The position numbers were made by a program, and so were the translations under genes. Positions 37,463-47,939 of a DNA stretch of 64,000 nt are shown here, piece by piece (the stretch's first letter is position 1; each line of letters begins with the position of its first letter). Source of the DNA: Hormiphora californensis. Lineage: Eukaryota; Ctenophora; Tentaculata; Cydippida; Pleurobrachiidae. Location of the stretch: positions 6,211,059 through 6,275,058 of the forward strand of contig CM035360.1 in NCBI GenBank assembly GCA_020137815.1, written 5' to 3'. The notes beneath the pieces were generated by a model. The model was not told where the DNA came from, did not search any database, and was given only the letters and a program-made list of their open reading frames with translations.

Positions 37463-38687
37463 AGGTTGTATCCTAGAAGCCTTAAAAGAATGCATGTGCT
37501 GAAAGCAAAAAGTTAGACACTACATCAGCGGTCAACACTATAAAATCACTCTTCAAAGCAGGTCTATAACTCTTGTCTCTTGTTTTATCCCAAGTGTATA
37601 GAATAAAAAAATGAAACAGAAGCCAAGAAGATATCTCTCTAGTTGGTATATATTGAAAAGCTGACCGATATATCAGGTGTTATTTATCAGGTGTTATAGG
37701 AAAAGGAATAGAAAATACAAATTCGCTGGAAGAATTTATAAAGAGAAAATGATTTGATAATATACAATTTGAGGTAGTGACAATTGAAAGGGGGACAGGA
37801 GAAATTAGAAATACGAATGCAGAGATGCCTATAAAAGAAAGACATGTGCAATACGCTACAAATGCTATAAAAAGTAAATTACTTGTCTTAGACAATTACA
37901 TGCTTGAAACCGATTATCAAATCAAAAGCGATCTAACTTCTGAAAAACGGCAGCTCATTTAAATCTTCGAGAATTTTACCAGTTATTCAGTCTAGTGAGC
38001 CAAAAGTGTGCACTATCTTTATCTAGAGATCAGTACCAACTCGCTACAGTTATATACAGATGCAGAAAGAAGGGAGGGTACATTGGAGAGCTAGTATACA
38101 CTCAGAGAGATAGGTCTGATACACAGATAATTACCGTACACGCGGTCTCCCATTAACTCATTAGGCCGGCAGACCGAGACAAGTTAGAGATAGGAGGAGG
38201 AGGAGCAGAATTATAGAATTAATCAAGTAATTGTCTACAAATGGGGATGAAATGCGCTATATTTTCAACACTTTGGGGCTTGGGTTGGTTGGGTCACTGG
38301 TCGAAGACCACAGTGACAGAACCACAGAAAGAAATCTTCCCACGGTGTGTTAAAAAGAAGAACCGTGGGAAATGCGCGCCAAAATAAGGGGTCTTGTTAC
38401 AATTAGGAGACAGTGCGCGTTCCTACTAATTACGTCTGGAAAGTGGAAAGTGTGACAAACCGACAAGACATGGGACAAAAAATACATGTAAACACATATA
38501 TGGGACACGGACGTCGGGCAGATGCATGAAGGAATGCGATGAGCCATACCGTGTTGCCCTAGATGTATAGGTGCAAGCACAGAGACTAAAGATACGAGAA
38601 ATGAACAGAGAATAGTAGACAGGTCTATCTACAAACTACGTCCATCCTCCAATCTCTATCTGTAGATCGATGATCACATGGTCCTCT

Positions 38688-38941
<254 letters not shown>

Positions 38942-39080
38942 TCATTGCATGTGTACCACAAATCACTGTGTGTCATACACGTGGTAGAGACACACGCTAA
39001 TATTAATCATTTCTAGGAGAGCCCTCCTTAACTTTCTATCTTCCTTTCTACCTCTCCCTTTCTTCCCTGTTTGCTTTTCA

Positions 39081-39081
<1 letters not shown>

Positions 39082-39131
<50 letters not shown>
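39082..39131. repeat. (CT)n microsatellite
   Basis: About 50 bp of CT. With the GA array at 38688 it forms an inverted purine/pyrimidine pair. Confidence 0.95.
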
Positions 39132-39394
39132 ACGTGTACACATTATGAACTGGACTAAGGACAATACGCTCATCTTCTCCAATACAATATTCATAGAAAG
39201 CATACCGGGTTTTAGGGAGACTTTGGATTTGTGGATACAGAGAAGAGGAGAAGAAAGAGATAGGGGGATTGATGGAACCTTGACCCGGATTGAAGGTACT
39301 GAATATATCGATATTGGAGTTATTGATCAATTGATAAGGAGAATTTTTAACAACCTTTATTAAATCTGAATTACTAAAGATCCATTGTTATTAC

Positions 39395-39495
39395 CTGATC
39401 GCTGAACTGATCATCGTCTAGATCTCTCTCCACTAAGTAGACTGTCGTCGTCCAATACTGATCTCTCCATTGATAAATTCCCTTGTCATTGGTAC
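39395..39495 (-). other. Exon-like block downstream of SLC22 copy 1
   Basis: On the minus strand this 101-bp block is bordered by a TTTCCTGCAG acceptor and a GTAATA donor. The duplicate (41720-41824) is 105 bp and fully open (QWRDNYWTTTVYLVERDL). Copy 1 has lost 4 bp and the frame. AATAAA follows on the minus strand near 39360. It could be a relic exon or a 3'-UTR feature; I do not recognise the peptide. Confidence 0.35.
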
Positions 39496-39635
39496 CTGCA
39501 GGAAATGAAGGAGAGAGTTTAAGGAAAAGTGAAAATATATTACTTTGGAACCAAATCAAAGGATTTCACATTTTCATATTCATTTGTATATATTCATACT
39601 AATACTAATTCATGTTTCATTCACTTCAGTTAAAA

Positions 39636-41183
39636 CTAGGCCAAAGGAGACTCAGAGTTCTCATTTCTCGTTTTAGCATAACACTCCACATCTTTTGGTG
39701 TCTCGGGGATTCGCCGTCCGGTCGTATCAGGCTGAAACCATACTGCAAGGCCACAGAGCGCCGTCAGGACCGCAAAAACAACCAAGGGAACTCTCCTGTC
39801 TGCCACGTTGTACATGAGACTCATGTAGGGACCAATAAAAGATCCGATCCTGGCAGAACTTGAGCTCAGGGAAAGGACCATTCCACGATGGGAGGTCGGT
39901 GCTAACTCTCCTGTAAACAGATAGAACACAGCAAACACAGCAGTTACACCCATACTCCCAATTAGACAAGACACATTCTCCAACGTCCATCTTCCCCCAA
40001 ACTTAACATCAGGCATCGCAAGGAAGTAGGATGCGAAGGAGATGGAGAGAAAGAAGAATGCGCCCTTTCTAGCACCCAGCCACTGACACACTGGGAAGGT
40101 AGAACTGTATGATATGAATTTCCCGATAGCAGCCAGTAGATAACTGATATACAGGTCATCACTAATCTTGCCCCAACCAAATGAGAACCCGTAGAAGAGA
40201 ATGGCAATGATGAACCATGACGCCATAGATCGGAGGGTTTCCTTGGTAAGAGTTGGGAAGTTCCTGAAATCTTGGATCTGACTAAGGAACCCCTGGACTC
40301 TTTTCTGGTATACGATCTCTACTTGGTCAAGGTTGATGGGGTTTCCAGCTGCCCGTGAGAAACTGGTCAGCACCCTCTTCGCCTCCTCTTCCTTGCCCTG
40401 GACCAGGAGGAACCGGGGAGACTTTGGGAGGAAAATGAGGGGAATGGCGGTGACGACATTTAGAATTGCAGCTGCCAGGAAGATCAACCTCCACTCCTTG
40501 ATCACATAGGAACAGCACACAATGGCAATATACCCGCAACTCCACAAGACCTGAGTTCCCGCACTGGCTGGGTTCCTGAGGTGGGATGGTGCAAACTCTA
40601 CCGCCCAGCAATAGACCCCTGTAAAGGTGATAAACTGTCCGAAACCCTGAACAATCCTTAGCAACAACAGGGTGGTGTATCCAGAGACAACTAGACCAGA
40701 CAGTGACCCCACTGTTCCTATTGCAGTTCCAATCAGTGCCCCGTACTTCCTGCCGACCCTATCAAAAATAGCAGTGGAACAGAGAAGACCAAGGCATGCT
40801 CCGATGAAGAAGAACGAGTTGATGATCGGTAGCTTGTACTCATTATCACAGTATAGACCCCAATCCAAAGCGTAGGAGGACCTTTCACTCTTCCACACAA
40901 AATCCACTTCCACCTCCAGCTCGTGATGACCACAGAGGACATCTCGGTTGTAAATAGTGGCATTACCCACCGCCACCGCGCACCTGTGGGACACACACCG
41001 CCACTCGTTGTACGGGACATGCCCTGCGAAGATGGTCACGAAGATCTTGGCAGGGGTATTCATGGAGGGAATGGCGGCCAGGAACAGGAGACAGAGGACC
41101 CAGTTGGGACGATCCGGTACTATCTTATCAACAATCTCGTCAACTGTTAGTCGCTGCTTTATTTCCTCTGGTTTAGGACTCAT
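39636..41183 (-). CDS. SLC22-family organic ion transporter, copy 1
   Basis: Major-facilitator, 12-helix plasma-membrane transporter of organic cations, anions or zwitterions. 515 residues, intronless. TM1 is at about residues 28-50, followed by the large extracellular loop typical of SLC22 (about 51-115) with cysteines and an NATIY glycosylation site. MFS motif A DRVGRKYG is at 141-148, FLPKSPRFLLVQGKEEEA at 251-268 marks the central loop, and ELAPTSHRG at 426-434 and PDTTGRRIPETPKDVE at 485-500 are family signatures near the C terminus. It is nearly identical to the next gene. Substrate cannot be deduced. An intronless array suggests an ancestral retrocopy followed by tandem duplication. 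Confidence 0.93.
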   Translation of the reverse strand: MSPKPEEIKQRLTVDEIVDKIVPDRPNWVLCLLFLAAIPSMNTPAKIFVTIFAGHVPYNEWRCVSHRCAVAVGNATIYNRDVLCGHHELEVEVDFVWKSERSSYALDWGLYCDNEYKLPIINSFFFIGACLGLLCSTAIFDRVGRKYGALIGTAIGTVGSLSGLVVSGYTTLLLLRIVQGFGQFITFTGVYCWAVEFAPSHLRNPASAGTQVLWSCGYIAIVCCSYVIKEWRLIFLAAAILNVVTAIPLIFLPKSPRFLLVQGKEEEAKRVLTSFSRAAGNPINLDQVEIVYQKRVQGFLSQIQDFRNFPTLTKETLRSMASWFIIAILFYGFSFGWGKISDDLYISYLLAAIGKFISYSSTFPVCQWLGARKGAFFFLSISFASYFLAMPDVKFGGRWTLENVSCLIGSMGVTAVFAVFYLFTGELAPTSHRGMVLSLSSSSARIGSFIGPYMSLMYNVADRRVPLVVFAVLTALCGLAVWFQPDTTGRRIPETPKDVECYAKTRNENSESPLA

Positions 41184-41719
41184 GGTTTCTTTTTTTTTCT
41201 TCTAAAAGTCAGGGTGAAATTAGCAATTGTTTCTTAGGTGAAAATAACAATTATCATTCAGTTCAAGGAATTTAACATGTCCTGGCCAGTGACTACTACT
41301 ACTACAGTTTATTGATAAGATAAAAGCGAAAGGGCGGCATATTTTAAAGCAATGACAGTCTCTCTGTTCCTGCTCCTGCAGAAGAGACAAGGTTGTAACA
41401 TAACGCGGTAAATGACAACACTCATTTCACCCAGACATCCACACTCTTCACGATCATTACCTTCACGAAGTGCAACCATATATGGGCATCACGTAGCACA
41501 CAACACCATATATGGGCATCCCCACTCTCTCTTTCACGATCATTACCTTCACACGATAGGAGAATTTCATCTTTTGGACTTTTTAATGTGATTCAGAATA
41601 AAATTAACTACCAATTCCCCATAGTATGCATGTCGATATTGGACTCATTGATCAAATGATAAGGAGAAGTTTTAACAACCTTTATTAAATCTGAATTACT
41701 AAAGATCCATTGTTATTAC

Positions 41720-41824
41720 CTGATCGCTGAACTGATCATCGTATAGATCTCTCTCCACTAAGTAGACTGTCGTCGTCCAATAATTATCTCTCCATTGATC
41801 GATAAATTCCCTTGTCATTGGTAC
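41720..41824 (-). other. Exon-like block downstream of SLC22 copy 2
   Basis: 105 bp, open as 35 codons (VPMTREFIDQWRDNYW...), between TACCTGCAG-type acceptor and GTAATA donor signals on the minus strand. It is the intact counterpart of 39395-39495. No family recognised. Confidence 0.35.
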
Positions 41825-41956
41825 CTGCAGGAAATGAAGGAGGGAGTTTAAGGAAAAGTGAAAATATATTACTTTGGAACCAAATCAAAGGATTTCACAT
41901 TTTCATATTCATTTTCATATTCATACTAATTCATGTTTCATTCATTTCAGTAAAAA

Positions 41957-43504
41957 CTAGGCCAAAGGAGACTCAGAGTTCTCATTTCTCGTTTTAGCAT
42001 AACACTCCACATCTTTTGGTGTCTCGGGAATTCGCCGTCCGGTCGTATCAGGCTGGAACCACACTGCAAGGCCACAGAGCGCCGTCAGGACCGCAAAAAC
42101 AACCAAGGGAACTCTCCTGTCCGCCACGTTGTACATGAGACTCATGTAGGGACCAATGAATGATCCGATCCTGGCAGAACTTGAGCTCAGGGAAAGGACC
42201 ATTCCACGATGGGAGGTGGGTGCTAGCTCTCCTGTAAATAGATAGAACACAGCAAACACAGCAGTTACACCCATACTCCCAATTAGACAAGACACATTCT
42301 CCAGCGTCCACCTTCCCCCAAACTTAACATCAGGCATCGCAAGGAAGTAGGACGCAAAGGAGATGGAGAGAAAGAAGAATGCGCCCCTTCTAGCACCCAG
42401 CCACTGACACACTGGGAAGGTAGAGCTGTAGGATATGAACTTCCCGATAGCAGCCAGTAGATAACTGATATACAGGTCATCACTAATCTTGCCCCAACCA
42501 AATGAGAACCCGTAGAAGAGAATGGCAATGATGAACCATGACGCCATAGATCGGAGGGTTTCCTTGGTGAGGGCGGGGAAGTTCCTGAAATCTTGAATCT
42601 GACTAAGGAACCCCTGGACTCTTTTCTGGTATACGATCTCTACTTGGTCAAGGTTGATGGGGTTTCCAGCTGCCCGTGAGAAACTGGTCAGCACCCTCTT
42701 AGCCTCCTCTTCCTTGCCCTGGACCAGGAGGAACCGGGGAGACTTTGGGAGGAAAATGAGGGGAATGGCGGTGACGACATTTAGAATTGCAGCTGCCAGG
42801 AAGATCAACCTCCACTCCTTGATCACGTAGGAACAACACACAATGGCAATATACCCGCAACTCCACAGAACCTGAGTTCCCGCACTGGCTGGGTTCCTGA
42901 GGTGGGATGGTGCAAACTCTACCGCCCAGCAATAGACCCCTGTAAAGGTGATAAACTGTCCGAAACCCTGAACAATTCTCAGCAACAACAGGGTGGTGTA
43001 TCCAGAGACAACTAGTCCCGACAGTGACCCCACTGTTCCTATTGCAGTTCCAATGAGTGCCCCGTACTTCCTGCCGACCCTATCAAAAATAGCAGTGGAA
43101 CAGAGAAGACCAAGGCAAGCTCCGATGAAGAAGAACGAGTTGATGATAGGTAGCTTGTACTCATCATCACAGTATAGACCCCAATCCAAAGCGTAGGAGG
43201 ACCTCTCACTCTTCCACACAAAATCCACTTCCACCTCCAGCTCGTGATGGCCACATAGGACATCCCGGTTGTAAATAGTGGCATTACCCACCGCCACTGC
43301 GCACCTGTGGGACACACACCGCCACTCGTTGTACGGGACATGCCCAGCGAAGATGGTCACGAAGATCTTGGCAGGCGTATTCATGGAGGGGATGGCGGCT
43401 AGGAACAGTAGACAGAGAACCCAGTTGGGACGATCCGGAACTATCTTATCAACAATCTCATCAACTGTTAGCCGCTGCTTTATATCCTCTGAGTTTAGAG
43501 TCAT
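41957..43504 (-). CDS. SLC22-family organic ion transporter, copy 2
   Basis: Tandem duplicate of the gene at 39636-41183: same length (515 codons), same motifs, and only about ten residue differences, mostly at the extreme N terminus (MTLNSEDIKQ versus MSPKPEEIKQ) plus single changes such as CDDEYK and ARRGAFFF. Both copies are open and full length, so either could be functional. The 5' flank is also duplicated, so regulation is probably shared. Confidence 0.93.
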   Translation of the reverse strand: MTLNSEDIKQRLTVDEIVDKIVPDRPNWVLCLLFLAAIPSMNTPAKIFVTIFAGHVPYNEWRCVSHRCAVAVGNATIYNRDVLCGHHELEVEVDFVWKSERSSYALDWGLYCDDEYKLPIINSFFFIGACLGLLCSTAIFDRVGRKYGALIGTAIGTVGSLSGLVVSGYTTLLLLRIVQGFGQFITFTGVYCWAVEFAPSHLRNPASAGTQVLWSCGYIAIVCCSYVIKEWRLIFLAAAILNVVTAIPLIFLPKSPRFLLVQGKEEEAKRVLTSFSRAAGNPINLDQVEIVYQKRVQGFLSQIQDFRNFPALTKETLRSMASWFIIAILFYGFSFGWGKISDDLYISYLLAAIGKFISYSSTFPVCQWLGARRGAFFFLSISFASYFLAMPDVKFGGRWTLENVSCLIGSMGVTAVFAVFYLFTGELAPTSHRGMVLSLSSSSARIGSFIGPYMSLMYNVADRRVPLVVFAVLTALCGLAVWFQPDTTGRRIPETPKDVECYAKTRNENSESPLA

Positions 43505-43863
43505 GGTTTCTTTTTTTCTAAAAGTCAGGGTGAAATTAGCAATTGTTTCTTAGGTGAAAATAACAATTGAGGTGAAATTAACAATTATCATTCACTTGAA
43601 GGAATTTAACATGTCCTGGCCAGTGACTACTACTACAACAGTTTATTGATAAGATAAAAGCGAAAGGGCGGCAATGACAGTCTCTCTGTTCCTGCTGCAG
43701 AAGAGACAAGGTTGTAACATAACGCGGTAAATGACAACACTCATTTCACCAAGACATCCACACTCTCTCTCCTTCACGATCATTACCTTCACGAAGTTCA
43801 TCTTTTGGACTTTTTAATGTGATTCAAAATAAAATTAACTACCAAGTCCCCATAGTATGCATG

Positions 43864-44683
43864 TAGCTATATATAGGCCAAATGTAGCTATATATATATG
43901 CCAAATCAAAGAAAATATGAAACCAATCAACCAATAAATAGCTAACAAACCTTTAGAATCGAATGCTACCATATGAAGTTATCACGGAGAAACAATTATA
44001 AGGATACCAGGGTCCAGACTCCAAGAGGTCCGAAGTAGTCGAAAATCTGAAGGAAGATAGTGGTGTTAAAAGACCCTAAATTGGTTTTTTGGGTTTTCAA
44101 GTGATCATATTGTCAGTAACATGTCATGGCAGAAATACGCCACGTAGGCAGGAATATGCCGTATGGCGTATACCTTCGCAGACACAACAACTCCTACTCT
44201 TGGTTAAAAGGGAGACCCCGGAGAGAGATACCTAAGCCGATTTTACCTAGACCGCAGTTTATCCATTCTTTGATACCTACTCTGAAAACCAAATGTTTTA
44301 ATTCTTGTTCACGGCCCTCTTATCAATATCTCAGGTTCCTGATAAGATAGAGACATGATCTTGATTACGTACTCAATAAGATCTTTTCAACGCAACGAAG
44401 ATCAAGTTCTTATCTCATCAGAAAGTGGAGATATACGGTGCACCACACAGCTTGATAATAAAATTACCCCTCCGCGAAAGCAACAATAGGGTTGACTTCG
44501 TAACCAACCACACAGAATAAAAGGGTTTTTAATGTTTGGAATTTTTGATACCCGATAATGGTCGAGTAATTTTTAGGGTCCAAGGCCAGGAGCACTGAGC
44601 AGAGGATCACACAATTTCAATGTTTCCTATTATCATACATAGCATTGCTCAGGACTGTCCACATGTCCACATGGACACTGGAC
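43864..44683. other. Spacer, no gene seen
   Basis: AT-rich DNA with an imperfect foldback at about 44337-44430 (CTGATAAGATAGA and its mirror). No coding sequence supported. Confidence 0.4.
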
Positions 44684-44768
44684 TTGGTGACGCAGTCACC
44701 CTTACAACTCGTGCGCGTAGCGCACGAAAACGAAGCCCGCGAAGCGGGCTGAGTGATGGCATCACCAA
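44684..44768. mobile_element. 85-bp multi-hairpin mobile element, copy 2
   Basis: Starts TTGGTGACGCAGTCACC, ends GATGGCATCACCAA, and is flanked by the 9-bp duplication ACACTGGAC (44675-44683, 44769-44777). Hairpins: GGTGAC-GCA-GTCACC, CGTGCGC-GTA-GCGCACG, AGCCCGC-GAA-GCGGGCT. It differs from copy 1 in the second hairpin in ways that keep it paired and has four extra bases (GAGT) before GATGGCATC. Confidence 0.82.
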
Positions 44769-45467
44769 ACACTGGACATTGTCCAGTGTCACTTGTCCAT
44801 GTCCATGTCCCGCACAACTCGTGGTGATCACTGATGATATGTGAACACCTGCATTCCTGCAGTATTACAAGGGCTCGTGGCTTTACTCAATGACTGCGAA
44901 AGGGCCCAGCGGAATCACTAGGAAAATGATTCGCTGCCTAATTCATTAATGTCACGTTTTTATCTTTGGTTCCAGGAATGGCTTCTATTTTTACATAATC
45001 CGGTATAATTCATCCGGCGCTGTATATATCATATCATATTCCGGATTCCCAGGTATGTGGGGCTGTTTGAAACAAGGCTGGGTATTTCTAATCTGGGCAG
45101 AGCAGTAAGACCTTTTCTGTTATCTGTTTGGATTGAAGCATTGTCTCTGTTCTCGTAACACGAAGTGCACTACCACCCCCAGACAGCCGATGCAAAGTTC
45201 TGTTCCACAAATACAGTGTATCCCTTGTTTCCTGGTTTAATAACGTTGTGAAAGGGCTGCCCCTAATTACTGAATACAATTAGAAATACACACTTAATGT
45301 TCCCCACCGGCCCACCACTTCCTCTCCCTCTCCAAGTTCCACTTTCACATGGTCTAAAATACATGTGTAGTTTTAGTGATATTTACAATTGCCGCTGGCT
45401 AGTAGCCAGTTCCTCTAAATGCTTTTGGAAATCAGATCAAAACAGAAAGCGCTGCGTTCAACCTGCT

Positions 45468-45855
45468 ATAAGGAACCATAATAAAGTTCAAGAGCCTCCA
45501 AGAGCACCCAAGAGCGCACCCGATCGAAGAGAGACCACACCTGAGAGCGCACCACATCCAAAAGAGACCACATCCAAGAGCGCACCACCTCCAGAAGACA
45601 CCACTTTAAGAGCGCACCACATCAAAGAGAGCTCCCCATCCAGAAGATACCACGCGCAGGGGACACCACGCGCAGAAGAGACCAGCGCGGCGTTGTATTT
45701 GCGCGTGCGGTCTCTTCTGCGCGTGGTGTCCCCTGCGCGCGGTATCTTCTGGATGGGGAGCTCTCTTTGATGTGGTGCGCTCTTGGAGTGGTGTCTTTTG
45801 GAGGTGGTACGCTCTTGGATGGGGTGCGCTCCTGAACTTTATTATGGTTCCTTAT
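45468..45855. mobile_element. 388-bp foldback element with internal GAGCGCACC repeats
   Basis: Ends ATAAGGAACCATAATAAAGT and its mirror. The arms contain short tandem units built on AAGAGCGCACCACATCCA and AGAGACCACATCCA that fold onto their complements in the right arm. The centre is GC-rich (CGCGCAGGGGACACCACGCG). The open frame at 45297-45770 runs through it and looks repetitive rather than genic. Confidence 0.7.
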
Positions 45856-46304
45856 TATACCATGCTTGCCCCGTGCAGCTCCTGAGTCCTGATGGGTCCT
45901 GCACTAAGGCTCATTGAATTTGTTGTTTTTAGCAAAAATGTGATTACAGCTCAGGAAAAGTTCATTTCGGCATTTCCAATTCCCATATATCTTGTTTTGC
46001 GGTCCCTTTATTATATAATACCTCCCCACACGAGAATTGAGGTAGTTTAGTGTAGAATAAATGAGGACTCCTAGAAAACCGTACACAATTGATACACTCC
46101 TGCACTCCATCGTTATAATAGGGAGCCCCCCCCCCCCTTTTGATATCAATTATCAAGAGGTTTACATTTTGCACAATTTTTGCACCTGCATTCTGCAATG
46201 CCGTGTAATTGTTTGTGCAACATCTAATTCCTTGCAGCTTCATTGCTATTTGCTCTTCCTCTCTCTACACCCACAGTTTACCTTTCAATCTCTTAGCAGA
46301 TATA

Positions 46305-47939
46305 ATGGACGAAACACCGCTCAAATCAGAACCCGAGGATCAAGAGACCCCTCTGAAATCAGAACCCGAGGATAACGAGACCCCTCTGAAATCAGAACCA
46401 GGAGAGCAGAAGGAATCTCTCACTATCGATGACATCGTTGACCGAATAGTGCCCAGTATCAATATCCGTCTGATATTGTTGTTCCTGGCTATGACGTGGA
46501 CTACTTGGAACACCGCCTCAAACATCTACATCGTGGTATTTACAGGGTTCATCCCCTACACAGAGTGGGAGTGTGTGTCAGAGGGATGCTGGGAGGTCCT
46601 GGAACAAGCAAACAACACTATTTCCAAGAATGTGATGTGTGACAACAACCTGATTGCCGGGGAGGACTTCAACTGGACAACTGTGAGGACATCTTTTGCA
46701 ATTGACTGGGGATTTTACTGTGAACAAGACGTGAAACTACCTGTTGTGACCAGTTTCTTTTTCGTCGGAGCTTGCTTGGGTCTTCTCTGTTCCACTGCAA
46801 TCTTTGATAGGGTCGGCAGGAAGTACGGGGCACTGATTGGTATTTCCCTGGGCACCCTTGGCACGGCTATCGGTATCTTTGTCAACCATTACTACCTCAT
46901 GTTGGCATTACGGGTGATCCAGGGGTTCGGTCAGTTTATTGGTTGGACCGGTGTCTACTGTCTAATTGTTGAGTTTGCTCCCACTAAACTCCGGAACCCA
47001 GTCAGCGCTTCCTGCCTTATCATGTGGAGCTGTGGGTACATTGTCATTGTTTGTCTCTCCTACACCATTACCAGCTGGAGGTTTATCTTCCTGGCAGCTG
47101 CAATTCTAAATGTCGTCACCGCCATTCCCCTCATTTTCCTCCCAAAGTCTCCCCGGTTCCTCCTGGTCCAGGGCAAGGAAGAGGAGGCTAAGAGGGTACT
47201 GGCCAGTTTCTCACGGGCAGCTGGAAACCCCATCAACCTTGAGGAGGTTGAGATCGTCTACAAGAAGCGGGTCCTCACATTCCTGGAACAGGTCAAAGAT
47301 TTCAACAAATACCGTACAATGGCTAAGGAGACATTCCTTCTCACAATTTCCTGGTTCATTATTGCCGTGATATTCTACGGATATGCTTTCGGTTGGGGTA
47401 AAATTAGTGATGATCTGTACGCTAGCTACCTGCTCGGAGCATGTGGTAAGTTCATTGCGTTCTCCTCAACAATCCCTGTCTGTAAGTGGCTGGGTCCAAG
47501 AAGGGCCATCCTGTTTTTCCTTGCCATCGCTATCGCCTCCAACTTCATAGCCATGCCAGACTTGATGTTTGGGGAGAAGTGGTCCTTGGAATATGTGGCC
47601 TGTTTGATAGGCAGTATGGGAGTCTCTGCAGCATTTGGTGTCATTTATCTGTTTACGAGTGAGCTAGCACCAACCTCCCATCGTGGAATGGTCCTTTCCC
47701 TGAGCTCAAGTTCTGCCAGGATCGGATCTTTTATTGGGCCCTACATGAGTCTCATGTATAACGTGGCGGACAGGAGAGTTCCCTTGGTTGTTTTTGCGGT
47801 CCTAATGGCAGTATGTGGTCTTGCAGCGTGGTTCCAGCCTGATACAACCGGACGGCGAATCCCTGAGACACCAAAAGATGTGGAAATGTACGCTGGGAAG
47901 AAAAAGTATCAGGAAATTGAGAATGAAGCGAAAGCATGA
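46305..47939 (+). CDS. SLC22-family organic ion transporter, copy 3
   Basis: Intronless, 544 residues from the ATG at 46305 (an open frame extends upstream to 46209, but the peptide MDETPLKSEPEDQ begins the recognisable protein). The N-terminal cytoplasmic tail carries three near-identical 11-residue acidic repeats (ETPLKSEPEDQ). The SLC22 core follows: LTIDDIVDRIV, exofacial loop with NNTIS and NWTT glycosylation sites, DRVGRKYG, FLPKSPRFLLVQGKEEEA, ELAPTSHRG, and the PETPKDVE tail. It stands divergently from copies 1-2. Parts of it are nearly identical in DNA to copies 1-2 and other parts to copy 4 (see findings). Confidence 0.93.
   Translation: MDETPLKSEPEDQETPLKSEPEDNETPLKSEPGEQKESLTIDDIVDRIVPSINIRLILLFLAMTWTTWNTASNIYIVVFTGFIPYTEWECVSEGCWEVLEQANNTISKNVMCDNNLIAGEDFNWTTVRTSFAIDWGFYCEQDVKLPVVTSFFFVGACLGLLCSTAIFDRVGRKYGALIGISLGTLGTAIGIFVNHYYLMLALRVIQGFGQFIGWTGVYCLIVEFAPTKLRNPVSASCLIMWSCGYIVIVCLSYTITSWRFIFLAAAILNVVTAIPLIFLPKSPRFLLVQGKEEEAKRVLASFSRAAGNPINLEEVEIVYKKRVLTFLEQVKDFNKYRTMAKETFLLTISWFIIAVIFYGYAFGWGKISDDLYASYLLGACGKFIAFSSTIPVCKWLGPRRAILFFLAIAIASNFIAMPDLMFGEKWSLEYVACLIGSMGVSAAFGVIYLFTSELAPTSHRGMVLSLSSSSARIGSFIGPYMSLMYNVADRRVPLVVFAVLMAVCGLAAWFQPDTTGRRIPETPKDVEMYAGKKKYQEIENEAKA

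Larger units (their letters stand above)
39308..43863. repeat. Tandem segmental duplication (two units of about 2.3 kb)
   Basis: Unit 1 (39308-41632) and unit 2 (41633-43863) abut directly. Each has an SLC22 gene on the minus strand with matching 5' and 3' flanks, including TCGATATTGGA at the left border and CCCCATAGTATGCATG at the right. Small indels distinguish the flanks. Confidence 0.88.

Noticed and set aside
45297-45770. 157-codon Pro/Thr/Ser-rich frame
   Set aside because: Runs through the tandem GAGCGCACC units of a foldback element; repetition explains the apparent protein.
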